Shown here one piece after another: positions 1 through 8,967 of a stretch of DNA of 21,669 bases. The translations under genes were made by a program, and so were the position numbers. The notes under the pieces were generated by a model, which saw nothing but the letters and a program-made list of their open reading frames with translations, was not told the origin of the DNA and made no database searches. Every line of letters starts with the position of its first letter. The first letter of the stretch is position 1. Origin of the DNA: JAUVDZ01 sp964346325 (GTDB lineage: Bacteria; Patescibacteriota; Gracilibacteria; UBA1369; PNNO01); NCBI GenBank assembly GCA_964346325.1, contig CAYFUK010000017.1, forward strand, positions 1-21,669. The letters run 5' to 3'.

Positions 1-38
1 GTTTTTAAAGTAATAATGTTGATTTTTTTTAAAAAAGG

Positions 39-2429
39 GTGGGACGATTAAAAAAACCCGCCAATAATAATACAGGAAAAACAGGTTTAAGCGGTTTTGC
101 CAAAAAAGTTATTGAAAATGCAGTGAAATGCGGTGAAGAATACAATCATTCATATATAGGTACTGAACATTTATTGTTTGCTTTGGTATCACAGGATAAT
201 ACTGCGGCAACAGTTATTCTCGAAAATATGAAAATCAATCCCGACGATGTTCGGGACCAAATAATACAGACTTTCGAAAAAGGCAAAGAAATGCAGAATC
301 AATCCCAGGTTGATGGTAACGGGATGCCAATGCAGCAGAATGCACAGGCAATGAATCCTATGGAGTTCTTTTTAAACGGATTACAGGGAGTACTTGTTGG
401 ACAGGTAGAAAAAGAGGAATTTAAGAAAAAGAAAAAAAAGGACGGGAAGAAAACCAAAACTCCGGCTCTGGATTACTTTACCACTGATCTAGTGGAAGAA
501 GCTGCCAATAGTAAACTTGATCCTGTAATAGGACGGGACAAAGAAATTAAAAGAATGGTTAGCATTATATGCAGAAAAACAAAAAACAATCCTGTTATTA
601 TAGGTGAACCCGGCGTTGGTAAAACAGCTATAGCTGAAGGTTTGGCTCAGGCAATAGCCAAAGACAATGTTCCCGACCAGCTTCTTAATAAAAAAATTCT
701 TTCTTTATCAATGACTTCCGTTATTGCAGGTACCAAGTACCGGGGGGAATTTGAAGAACGTGTAAAGCAAATAATTGATGAACTTAAACAAATTAATAAC
801 GCAATTTTGTTTATTGACGAAGTACATACTGTGGTTGGTGCCGGTTCAGCGGAAGGCAGCCTTGATGCGGCCAATATTTTAAAACCCGCATTGTCGCGCG
901 GAGCAATTCAGGTAATTGGCGCAACAACCACAAGTGAATACCGAAAACATATAGAAAGTGATGCAGCGCTTGAAAGACGCTTTCAGCCTATTATGGTCAA
1001 TGAACCCGATATTGAAGAATCAAAAGCTATGCTTGAAGGTCTCAGAGAGAGTTTTGAGGACCATCATGATATGAATATTACCGATAAAGCCATAGATTCC
1101 GCAATATCGCTATCCGCAAGATATATTAACGACAGATTTTTACCTGATAAAGCCATTGATTTAATAGATGAAGCTGCATCCTTAAAAAGGGTTGATACAA
1201 AAAGCACAAATGATACTTCGAAAAAACTGCAGAAAGAATTGAATGGGATTATAAGAAAAAAAGAAGATGCCGTATCAATGCAGGATTATGAAAAAGCAGC
1301 CGAACTACGCAACAAAGAGCTTGAATTGGTTAAAAAAATTGAAGATGCACGCAGTGTAAAAACACCACGAAATAAACGTAAAAAAGTAAGTGAAGAAGAT
1401 ATTGCAAAAGTAATAGCAAGCATGACCGGAATTCCGGTAACAAAACTTGTTAAATCCGAAATGCAAAATCTTATCAATTTAGATACCAGAATAAAAAAGA
1501 AAATTATCGGACAGGATGAAGCTGTTGAAGCTATATCAAAAGCAATAAGGCGCTCAAGAGCAGGATTTGCCGACGAAAACAGACCGATTGGTTCTTTCAT
1601 CTTTATGGGACCGACCGGTGTGGGCAAAACAGAACTTGTAAGAGTTTTGGCCAAAGAAGTATTTAATGATAAAGATGCGCTTATTAAAATTGATATGAGT
1701 GAATTTATGGAGCGTCACACAACTTCACGGCTGATCGGAACAACCGCAGGATATGTAGGATATGATGATGGAGGACAATTAACCGAAACTGTAAGAAGAA
1801 AACCATATTCCATAGTATTATTCGATGAAATAGAAAAAGCTCATTCTGAAGTATTTAATTTATTACTGCAGATTCTTGAAGATGGTGTCTTAACTGACAG
1901 CAAGGGCAGAAAAGTCGACTTTAAAAACACTATAATTATTCTTACTTCAAATATCGGCGCGGATAAATTAACTGAAAAAGCCGCTCCAATAGGATTCACA
2001 CAAAAGTCCGATGACTTGAAAGAAGCGGAAGCAGAATATCAAAATACAAAAAATGATATTTTAATTGATCTTAAAGAAAACTTTAAACCCGAATTTTTGA
2101 ATCGTATTGATAAAACAATAGTTTTCAGGGCTCTTACAAAGAATAATATTAAAGAAATAGTAAAAATACATCTATCAATGCTTCAGGACAGATTGAAATC
2201 CAAAAAAATTACTATTGAATCAACAAAATCCGGTTTAGAGCTTCTTGCTGAAAAAGGGTATGATCCAAAATACGGAGCAAGGCCCGTACGAAGAGCGATT
2301 CAGGAATATGTCGAAGATCCTCTTACAAATAAATTCCTTGAAGGTGAATTTCAGGAGGGCGATAAAGTGATAGTTACAAAAAAAGGCGATGATATAGAAT
2401 TAAAAAAAGAAGTTAAATCAAAAAAATAA
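39..2429 (+). CDS. clpC: ClpC-type AAA+ unfoldase (Clp protease ATPase subunit)
   Basis: This is a Hsp100 unfoldase that would thread substrates into the ClpP peptidase in the cytosol. A single Clp_N-like repeat (about residues 20-80, with the YIGTEHLL motif) is followed by a Met/Gln/Lys-rich linker. AAA+ domain 1 has Walker A GEPGVGKT at residues 189-196 and the Walker B segment LFIDEVH. A short UVR-type coiled middle region (about 398-433) marks ClpC rather than ClpB. AAA+ domain 2 has GPTGVGKT at 524-531 and LFDEIEKAH. The I-G-F tripeptide at 651-653 fits the ClpP-docking loop. At 796 aa the length is normal for ClpC, although the N-domain looks shorter than the usual double repeat. The GTG start at 39 is the first start after an in-frame TAA at 30-32; no ATG lies before the conserved N-domain. 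No ClpP gene is in the window. Confidence 0.95.
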   Translation: MGRLKKPANNNTGKTGLSGFAKKVIENAVKCGEEYNHSYIGTEHLLFALVSQDNTAATVILENMKINPDDVRDQIIQTFEKGKEMQNQSQVDGNGMPMQQNAQAMNPMEFFLNGLQGVLVGQVEKEEFKKKKKKDGKKTKTPALDYFTTDLVEEAANSKLDPVIGRDKEIKRMVSIICRKTKNNPVIIGEPGVGKTAIAEGLAQAIAKDNVPDQLLNKKILSLSMTSVIAGTKYRGEFEERVKQIIDELKQINNAILFIDEVHTVVGAGSAEGSLDAANILKPALSRGAIQVIGATTTSEYRKHIESDAALERRFQPIMVNEPDIEESKAMLEGLRESFEDHHDMNITDKAIDSAISLSARYINDRFLPDKAIDLIDEAASLKRVDTKSTNDTSKKLQKELNGIIRKKEDAVSMQDYEKAAELRNKELELVKKIEDARSVKTPRNKRKKVSEEDIAKVIASMTGIPVTKLVKSEMQNLINLDTRIKKKIIGQDEAVEAISKAIRRSRAGFADENRPIGSFIFMGPTGVGKTELVRVLAKEVFNDKDALIKIDMSEFMERHTTSRLIGTTAGYVGYDDGGQLTETVRRKPYSIVLFDEIEKAHSEVFNLLLQILEDGVLTDSKGRKVDFKNTIIILTSNIGADKLTEKAAPIGFTQKSDDLKEAEAEYQNTKNDILIDLKENFKPEFLNRIDKTIVFRALTKNNIKEIVKIHLSMLQDRLKSKKITIESTKSGLELLAEKGYDPKYGARPVRRAIQEYVEDPLTNKFLEGEFQEGDKVIVTKKGDDIELKKEVKSKK

Positions 2430-2565
2430 GAATTTTTTGTTTGCAAATTTAATATAGTTAATGTAATATTTTTTTGCTCACTTTTTTGAACAACCTTTAG
2501 GTATTGGGGCCGTTGTTACAAAATATGAGCTGTTAATACTAAAAAGGCCCTACTACAAAGGCATT

Positions 2566-3696
2566 ATGACTACTCAAATGACTAAAATTTTTGGTGATGA
2601 AAACGAAGTAATGGAAAAACTTCTTAAAGATTCACCCGAAATTGTATTCCCCACCCCCGGTTCACTTATTGAAGGAACTGTTACGGATATTTATAAAAAT
2701 AAAATTCTGGTTGATCTTGGCGGTATAAGTACCGGAATTATAGCGGGAAAAGAAGCTCACGACAGTACGGGAACAATAAAAGAGCTGGAACCCGGGGACA
2801 CAATCTCAACATATGTTATTGATCCGGAAAATCCGGATGGACTTGTTGTGCTTTCATTAAGAAAAGCCAGTCAGGAAAAGAGCTGGCAGTATTTTGTCGA
2901 AGCACATGAAAGCGGTGAAATAATACAGGTAAAAGCAACAGAAGCCAATAAAGGAGGACTTTTACTTGAAGTTGATGGGATTAAAGGATTTATTCCCGTT
3001 TCACAGCTTGCACCTATGCATTATCCACGTGTTAACGGAGCTGATTCCAATGAAATTCTAAAAAGACTTAATGATTTGGTGGGCAAAGAATTTGATGTAA
3101 AAGTAATTAATGTGGACCATGAAAACGGTAAACTGATTTTATCAGAAAAGGCCGCAATGTCCGAACAACGTAACGCATCACTTAAAAAACTTAAAATCGG
3201 GCAAAAAATCAAAGGTGAAATCAGCGGTATTGTTAAATTCGGTATATTTGTTGCTTTTGACGGATTGGAAGGACTTGTGCATATTTCGGAAATCGCATGG
3301 GGACATGTTAAAGATCCGGGAGAATACGGGAAAATAGGAGATGAAGTTGAAGTACTTGTTATTGGAATTGAAGGAGAAAAAATCAGCTTGAGCATGAAAA
3401 GGCTTACTCCCGACCCCTGGCTTGAAGCAGCCAAAAACTTTAAAATCGGGAAAACCGTTGAAGGCGAAGTTAATAAAGTAACTCAGTTTGGAGCTTTCGT
3501 TAAACTTGGTGAAGATATAAACGGTCTTATTCATTTAACTGAAATTCAGGAAGAACCTTTGGAAGATGCAACAAAAGCACTTAAAGTCGGTGACAAGGTA
3601 AAAGCGAAGATTATTTCGGTAGATCCGGAAGAGCACAGGATCGGCTTAAGTATCAAAGCTTTAGAAGAAAAGACTGAAGAAAACAAAGAAGAATAA
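2566..3696 (+). CDS. rpsA: S1 RNA-binding domain protein (ribosomal protein S1-like)
   Basis: The protein is 376 aa with four consecutive S1 OB-fold repeats, starting at about residues 35, 118, 217 and 302. The last two are the best preserved, with signatures such as G-I-F-V-A-F-D-G-L-E-G-L-V-H-I-S-E and G-A-F-V-K-L-G-E-D-I-N-G-L-I-H. Proteobacterial S1 has six repeats; four-repeat versions are usual in many other phyla. The expected role is binding mRNA on the 30S subunit. In a genome where most starts lack a Shine-Dalgarno, S1-assisted initiation would be especially relevant (inference). ATG 2566 is preceded by AAAGG about 4 nt upstream, one of the few purine-rich sites among the AT-rich genes. 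A 136-nt spacer separates it from clpC. The gene converges on the hydrolase gene with only 8 nt between stop codons. Confidence 0.88.
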   Translation: MTTQMTKIFGDENEVMEKLLKDSPEIVFPTPGSLIEGTVTDIYKNKILVDLGGISTGIIAGKEAHDSTGTIKELEPGDTISTYVIDPENPDGLVVLSLRKASQEKSWQYFVEAHESGEIIQVKATEANKGGLLLEVDGIKGFIPVSQLAPMHYPRVNGADSNEILKRLNDLVGKEFDVKVINVDHENGKLILSEKAAMSEQRNASLKKLKIGQKIKGEISGIVKFGIFVAFDGLEGLVHISEIAWGHVKDPGEYGKIGDEVEVLVIGIEGEKISLSMKRLTPDPWLEAAKNFKIGKTVEGEVNKVTQFGAFVKLGEDINGLIHLTEIQEEPLEDATKALKVGDKVKAKIISVDPEEHRIGLSIKALEEKTEENKEE

Positions 3697-3704
3697 GTCA
3701 CATT

Positions 3705-5528
3705 TTAAGCTTTTTCTTTTTTAACAAAAAACTTTACTGAATCGCGTATAGCAGGGGCTTTAATATTACTATGGCTTAAATCGGAGGTTTTAAAACTTAT
3801 ATCCTGTTTTTGTTTACGTGATCCGGGTTTTTTTTGCAGTAATTGTTGAAGTTTTTTATTATGTCTGTTCGGATCCTGTTGATTCTCCCGATAAACCGAC
3901 CATATCTTCATTTTATCGTGCTTGCTTAATCTGCGGTAAAACTGCCTGGCTGTTTTTGTCTCTTTTCCGTAAAGTGTATCGAACAATCCCATTCCATCAA
4001 AAAAATTGGCATCTATATTACCCAAAATGCCGTTCATTGCAATGTATGCACCGCTATGCCCCAATAAATACCTTTTAATACTTTTTGTTTTATCTGCGCC
4101 TGATTCTTTGCGAACAAATTCATCAAATTTCCGAAAATTTGTTTTTTTCTGCAAAGACCACCATTTTGACTTTTCACTCTCCCCTTCCGGCATTGCAAAC
4201 ACAATATTGTGAGTTTTAGCTAAATCTTTTAAGCCGCTGAGAGCGTGTTTTTTGCTCCAATCGTCAGGGTTTGTTAAAAGTTCTTTTGCTTTATCGGACG
4301 GTTTACCGAATCCGTGAAAATAATAAACAATGTGTGTTGGTTTTTTAGGATCAAGCTTTTCGGGAATAAACAAATGCACATTCCTGCCATCATTAATTTC
4401 AGGATTTCTGACAGTTTTTATATTATATTCACCGCCGACTTCCTTGCTTTCATTGTTGGCGGGATCCCATTTTTCTTTTGATTTTGCTGGTTTTGATTCG
4501 GGTTCGGTTTGAGGGGCAGGTTCCTGCGATTTTATTCCCGCTGCTGATTGCCCAGTAGTTGTTGAAGGAGTATAAGCTGCAGAACTAGTTTTTTTTTGTT
4601 TTTTATCGATTATTTTTACAGGCTTTTCTTTATTCTTATTATAAACCGCTCCCGCTTTAATACGTGTTTTTATCTGCGCATTTTCATTTCGGAGCAAATC
4701 TTTATATTTTTTTGATCGGGTATCCAAAGTTCCTATAATATCCACCGTATCACCTACTTTCATTTGAATTCTTTTGCCATCTTCTAAATTAAAATATCCG
4801 ATTCTGCCTCCCGCGCTGCGATCTATCATTCGTACACAAACTATTTTTTTGCCGTTTCTGTTAAGTATTATTGTTGTAGCATTGGGAGGCAATACATGCT
4901 GATAATCAAGATATTGTTTATTATTAAGCGAAGCTAAATTATCAGAAACTTTAAACGAAACAACAGATTTTTTTTCTAAAAGCGCCTTTGCTCTTATTGC
5001 AGCCAATTCAATTCTATCTCCTTTAATGTTTCCTCCAGAATCTGCTCCATTTTGCAATTGAAAAATTGATTTTTTATTAAGATCTCTGAGGGCTTTTGCC
5101 TTTTGCGCAGCAGTAACAGCTTCCAGCTTTGACGAATAAGGTTTTAAATCTTTTTCAACTTTCTCTTTCAGTGATTTGTTTTTCAGTTGTTCCTTAGCCC
5201 ATTTACCCAAATCAGCGATTCTTTTTCCATTTGTATCGAGATATATTACTTTGCCGTCTTGCGTTCTTCTTGTTATTTCTTTACCGAAAATTTGTATTTT
5301 AAAATCTACGGGTTTATCTTTTTCTCTTTGTTTTACGGATTCTGAAAGTTTTTTGGCTTTTTTCTTTGCTTCTTCGGTTTTTTCGGATGCCACCTTTTTA
5401 GCTTTTTTGTTTGATTCCGGAGTTTTTGGATTATCGCTAACTAGCGGAGCTTTTGCTTTCTTTTTTAACTTCTCCTGATCTTGTTTATATCTTTCAAATG
5501 CTGATTTGGTTGTAAATACCGGTGTCAT
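3705..5528 (-). CDS. lysine-rich protein with C-terminal alpha/beta-hydrolase domain
   Basis: I do not recognise this 607-aa protein as a named family. Residues 1 to about 180 are highly charged and Lys-rich, probably helical or disordered, with no signal peptide or membrane segment. Residues about 195-280 look beta-rich (hydrophobic strands, G-rich turns, a K-V-G-D-T-V-D-I-I-G-T-L-D segment). A Ser/Thr/Pro/Gln/Glu-rich linker (about 310-355) leads to an alpha/beta-hydrolase domain. That domain has an oxyanion-hole-like H405-G-F-G, a nucleophile elbow G-H-S492-G-A, a candidate acid D517 (L-F-D-T-L-Y-G) and a candidate base H586 (L-S-H-S). The order Ser-Asp-His fits a serine esterase or peptidase fold; the substrate is unknown. 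It is a single-gene unit on the minus strand, convergent with the S1 gene and divergent from the helicase gene, with its own promoter at 5552-5580. Confidence 0.75.
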   Translation of the reverse strand: MTPVFTTKSAFERYKQDQEKLKKKAKAPLVSDNPKTPESNKKAKKVASEKTEEAKKKAKKLSESVKQREKDKPVDFKIQIFGKEITRRTQDGKVIYLDTNGKRIADLGKWAKEQLKNKSLKEKVEKDLKPYSSKLEAVTAAQKAKALRDLNKKSIFQLQNGADSGGNIKGDRIELAAIRAKALLEKKSVVSFKVSDNLASLNNKQYLDYQHVLPPNATTIILNRNGKKIVCVRMIDRSAGGRIGYFNLEDGKRIQMKVGDTVDIIGTLDTRSKKYKDLLRNENAQIKTRIKAGAVYNKNKEKPVKIIDKKQKKTSSAAYTPSTTTGQSAAGIKSQEPAPQTEPESKPAKSKEKWDPANNESKEVGGEYNIKTVRNPEINDGRNVHLFIPEKLDPKKPTHIVYYFHGFGKPSDKAKELLTNPDDWSKKHALSGLKDLAKTHNIVFAMPEGESEKSKWWSLQKKTNFRKFDEFVRKESGADKTKSIKRYLLGHSGAYIAMNGILGNIDANFFDGMGLFDTLYGKETKTARQFYRRLSKHDKMKIWSVYRENQQDPNRHNKKLQQLLQKKPGSRKQKQDISFKTSDLSHSNIKAPAIRDSVKFFVKKEKA

Positions 5529-5539
5529 TCATATATAAT
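5510..5539 (+). promoter_or_regulatory. sigma70-type promoter of the helicase-nuclease gene
   Basis: TTGTAA (5510-5515) and TATAAT (5534-5539) are separated by 18 nt, directed at the ATG at 5587, with a predicted leader of about 40 nt. The -35 element lies inside the first codons of the divergent hydrolase gene, so the two promoters occupy overlapping DNA and could interfere with each other. Confidence 0.5.
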
Positions 5540-5551
5540 TTAGTTCTAAAT

Positions 5552-5580
5552 ATTATATCAGAATTTCGCTTATTTAACAA
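5552..5580 (-). promoter_or_regulatory. sigma70-type promoter of the hydrolase gene
   Basis: On the minus strand TTGTTA (5575-5580) and a perfect TATAAT (5552-5557) are separated by exactly 17 nt. Transcription would begin near 5545, giving a leader of about 17 nt before the ATG at 5528. No ribosome binding site is visible in that leader. Confidence 0.65.
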
Positions 5581-5586
5581 TAAAAT

Positions 5587-8364
5587 ATGGATTCAAACAA
5601 ATTAAACGAGGAACAATCAAAAGCGGTAAAGCACGAAAAAGGCCCTCTTTTGATAATAGCCGGAGCCGGAACAGGTAAAACAATGGTTATAACTTCCAGA
5701 ATTTTATATCTTATTAAAGAAAAAAATTATGATCCCAAGAGTATTCTGGGGCTCACTTTTACTGAAAAAGCCACCGAAGAGATGATAGAAAGGGTTGATG
5801 TACAACTCCCTTATTCTTATGAAGAAATCCCAATCCATACTTTTCATTCATTCTGCGACAAAATTTTAAAAGAAAGCGGACTTGAAATCGGACTGGATAC
5901 TTCATATAAAATTTTACCTCAGATTGATCAATGGATGTTTATTAAAAAACATCTTTTTGACTTTAATCTTGATTATTACAGGCCCATGGGAAATCCCGGC
6001 AAATTTATTTCCGCTCTTGCTACACATTTTTCCAGGCTCAAAGATGAAGATATATCACCTGAAAATTATTTGAAATATGCCGAAAATGCGGAAGAGGACA
6101 AAGAAAGATTATTGGAACTAGCGAACGCTTATAAAAAATACGAAGAGCTATTAATAAAAGAGAATGTAATGGATTTTAATGCTCTGCAATATTACGTTAT
6201 TCGGCTTTTTGAAGAACGTCCTCAGATTCTAAAAAATTATCAGCAAAAATATAAGCAAATAATGGTTGATGAATTTCAGGATACTAATTACGCCCAAAGT
6301 AAAATAGTTCATTTATTGGCTGAAAATCATAAAAATTTAACTGTTGTGGGTGATGATGATCAGAGTATTTACCGATGGCGCGGGGCATCCATGAGCAACA
6401 TTAATGAATTCAGCCGCAAATATCCCGATGCCAAAAAAATTGTATTAAAAGAAAACTACAGGTCCTCATCACAAATACTAAATACTTCTTATGAATTGAT
6501 TCAGAATAACAATCCTTACAGATTGGAAGCCACACATAACATCGATAAACATTTAATCAGCCAATTCGCTGGTAATGATAAAGTTCAGATAAACAGCTTC
6601 TCCACTTACATAGAAGAGTATAAATTTTTTGTTCAGCAAATCAATAATCTTGCTAAAGAATATAAATATAAAGACATTGTGATTCTTGTACGAACACATA
6701 ATCTCGCAAAGCCCATAATAGAAGTTTTAAAAGCAAATCAGGTACCGTTTCAGGTCAAATCATCGGAAACAATAACAAGTCTGCCTGAAATCAAAGATTT
6801 AATAGCTGTTTTAAAATTCATATCGAATCCGGATGATAATCTGTCTCTTTTCAGAATATTACAAATGCCCACCCATAATCTTCCTATGGCGAGTTTGGTT
6901 TCACTTATAAACAAAGCAAAAGATAATCAAATCAGACTTTTGGAAGTTATAAGAGAAGAAGATTATCTAAAAGAAACAATCGAATTATTTGCCAACTTGG
7001 TGGAATACTCAAAAGAACACAATATTTCACAGATTATCAGTGAATTTTTAAATAAATCCAAATATATACAAAAACTGCAGGACGAAGAATCCTACGAAAA
7101 CGAAGAGAAAATTTTAAATATCGGAGAATTTATGAAAATGCTTCAGGAGTATGATGCACAGCACAATGATAATAATATCTACAATTTTTTGGATTATATC
7201 AGTCTGTTGGAAGAAGCGGGCGCCCGCATTGACTCTACAATTTCAGAGATCGACCATGATGCCGTACAGATTCTAACAATCCATGCCGCCAAAGGGCTGC
7301 AGTTTCCTGTTGTCTTCATTCCATCATTGGTGCATACACGTTTTCCGGGGCGCAATATGAGTGATCCGATTCAAATTCCGGATGAACTTGTAAAAGAAGA
7401 AATTCCAAATAAAGATATGCATGTTTATGAAGAACGAAGATTAATGTACGTGGCGTGTACAAGAACAAAAGAAAAGCTTTATTTGAGTTACAGTGAAAAA
7501 TACGAAGGCAATAAAAAATGGAAGCCATCAATATTCATAAAAGAATTAACAGGTTTGGATGAAGTTGAATTCCGTGAACATGAAAAAGTTGAAGAACCAA
7601 AGGAACCTCCAAAAATGATTAAAAAAGAAATGAATATCTGCCCTCTCCCAAAAAACTTAAGTTACAGTAAATTGAGAACTTTTGAGGACTGTCCTTTAAA
7701 ATATAAATTCAGTTATTTATATAAAATACCTACTCCATCAGTTGCTGCTGCAAATTTCGGAACATCCGTACATGAAGCTCTGAATAAATTTTATGAATCA
7801 CTTCAAAATGGCGCGGAACCCTCATTGGACTATTTAAAAGAGCTTTATGAGAAACATTGGATTCCACGTGGATATGACAGCCGCGCCCATCATAATGCCC
7901 GAAAAAAACAAGGTATTGAAATACTGGAAAATTATTATAAGTCACATGATAACAATTGGGTAATACCTGAAATGCTTGAAAAAGCTTTTAACTTAAAAAT
8001 CGGAAATTATGTTTTCAACGGCAGAATCGACAGAATAGATAAACTTGAAGATGGCACATATGAGGTTATCGACTACAAAACCGGTAAATTAAAAAAGAAT
8101 CAAAAACTCGACAAAGATCTGCAACTTTCGTTATACGCATTGGCCTGCCGCGATGTTTATGGAATTGAAGCAAGCAAATTGAGCCTTTATTTTTTGGAAG
8201 ATAACGAGAAGCATACAACCACCCGAGGACCTGAAGAATTAGAAAAAGCAAAAGCAAAAATATGCGAAAAAACAGATGCTTTAATGAAATCCGATTTTAA
8301 AGCAACACCGGGATTCCCATGCAAATTTTGTGAATACCGGCTTATTTGCAATAAAGCAGTATAA
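5587..8364 (+). CDS. UvrD/PcrA-type helicase fused to a RecB/AddB-like Fe-S nuclease
   Basis: This is a superfamily 1A DNA helicase with a C-terminal PD-(D/E)XK nuclease, likely acting in double-strand-break end processing or repair. The helicase part shows a Q motif (Q10), Walker A A-G-A-G-T-G-K31-T, motif Ia (L-T-F-T-E-K-A), motif II D-E-F-Q-D-T, motif III (V-G-D-D-D-Q-S-I-Y-R-W-R-G) and motifs V/VI (T-I-H-A-A-K-G-L-Q-F; Y-V-A-C-T-R). After about residue 690 comes the nuclease: C702 plus C912, C915 and C921, the 1+3 cysteine spacing of AddB/AdnA-type 4Fe-4S nuclease domains, enclosing candidate catalytic D815, D829 and K831 (G-R-I-D and D-Y-K). At 925 aa it resembles a compact one-chain AddA/AdnA-like enzyme rather than plain PcrA. 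The start has no Shine-Dalgarno and the stop is TAA. Confidence 0.9.
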   Translation: MDSNKLNEEQSKAVKHEKGPLLIIAGAGTGKTMVITSRILYLIKEKNYDPKSILGLTFTEKATEEMIERVDVQLPYSYEEIPIHTFHSFCDKILKESGLEIGLDTSYKILPQIDQWMFIKKHLFDFNLDYYRPMGNPGKFISALATHFSRLKDEDISPENYLKYAENAEEDKERLLELANAYKKYEELLIKENVMDFNALQYYVIRLFEERPQILKNYQQKYKQIMVDEFQDTNYAQSKIVHLLAENHKNLTVVGDDDQSIYRWRGASMSNINEFSRKYPDAKKIVLKENYRSSSQILNTSYELIQNNNPYRLEATHNIDKHLISQFAGNDKVQINSFSTYIEEYKFFVQQINNLAKEYKYKDIVILVRTHNLAKPIIEVLKANQVPFQVKSSETITSLPEIKDLIAVLKFISNPDDNLSLFRILQMPTHNLPMASLVSLINKAKDNQIRLLEVIREEDYLKETIELFANLVEYSKEHNISQIISEFLNKSKYIQKLQDEESYENEEKILNIGEFMKMLQEYDAQHNDNNIYNFLDYISLLEEAGARIDSTISEIDHDAVQILTIHAAKGLQFPVVFIPSLVHTRFPGRNMSDPIQIPDELVKEEIPNKDMHVYEERRLMYVACTRTKEKLYLSYSEKYEGNKKWKPSIFIKELTGLDEVEFREHEKVEEPKEPPKMIKKEMNICPLPKNLSYSKLRTFEDCPLKYKFSYLYKIPTPSVAAANFGTSVHEALNKFYESLQNGAEPSLDYLKELYEKHWIPRGYDSRAHHNARKKQGIEILENYYKSHDNNWVIPEMLEKAFNLKIGNYVFNGRIDRIDKLEDGTYEVIDYKTGKLKKNQKLDKDLQLSLYALACRDVYGIEASKLSLYFLEDNEKHTTTRGPEELEKAKAKICEKTDALMKSDFKATPGFPCKFCEYRLICNKAV

Positions 8365-8718
8365 TTTTTGCAGCACCGTTCAAAACAGCGCAGCCTACAT
8401 TTTGTATGGGCGAAATTTCTTGTCGATAGCGTTTACGGACTGATGCGCGAGCTCATAATGGCTTATGCAAAAGGCTTCTCGGGTCAAAGCAGTCACCCGG
8501 AACACTTGCGACGCCTGCATAGTTCACATTCGGAATCATTCCGCCATAAATTCGCGTCAACTCAAAATTCGGTATATAGTGCAAAAACTCCCCAAAGAAT
8601 TGGATGCTTATAAAGCACCAAAGCAGTGACTAAAAAGCCACCGAAACTATAATTGGTACCAAAGTGCAATTTCCAAAAAGGATAAGGCATTTAGGTATCA
8701 AAATAGTTGTAAACTCAT

Positions 8719-8861
8719 ACCATATCGATACAAAATTGCTGATTGCATTCCGAAGAATGAAAGGAGCAAAAAGTTAATCTTTCCGAAGAAAGAAAACAAA
8801 ATGTATCGAAAAATGGTAAGAGTGGTGCAAAACATCTGCTTCACCGAAGTGAAAAAGATGT
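8719..8861 (-). other. cluster of three C(UUCG)G-capped hairpins
   Basis: On the minus strand three stems are each closed by the extra-stable C(UUCG)G tetraloop: CATTC/GAATG (8746-8759, extended by TTGCT/AGCAA at 8736-8740 and 8765-8769), TCTTTC/GAAAGA (8778-8793, extended by GTT/AAC) and TTCAC/GTGAA (8840-8853, extended by ACATCT/AGATGT at 8832-8837 and 8856-8861). The first two sit inside an 8-bp helix, TCGATACA/TGTATCGA (8725-8732 and 8802-8809), with a further ACCA/TGGT pairing outside it (8719-8722 and 8814-8817). Confidence 0.75.
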
Positions 8862-8883
8862 CAGAAAGCATTCCGCATCTTCG

Positions 8884-8967
8884 GGGAGAAAAGGATCCTC
8901 AAGGTGCTAAGGCCTTTGGTCTTAAATGAAGGCCAAAAAGCTCCTCCCTTAAGGATCCATTTCTCCC
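8884..8967 (-). other. 84-nt long hairpin, 5' domain of the structured RNA
   Basis: GGGAGAAA (8884-8891) pairs with TTTCTCCC (8960-8967). After a 1x1 mismatch, GGATCC (8893-8898) pairs with GGATCC (8953-8958). Inside, AGG/CCT and GCT/AGC flank a 1x1 mismatch, and a terminal GGCCTT/AAGGCC stem (8911-8916 and 8929-8934) closes a 12-nt loop. No poly-U follows on either strand, so it is not a simple terminator. Confidence 0.75.

Noticed and set aside
8368..8613. Open frame of 81 codons (+) just after the helicase-nuclease gene
   Set aside because: It starts with TTG and has no ribosome binding site. It lies opposite the structured-RNA signals and has a composition rich in Ser, His and Arg that is unlike the real genes here.
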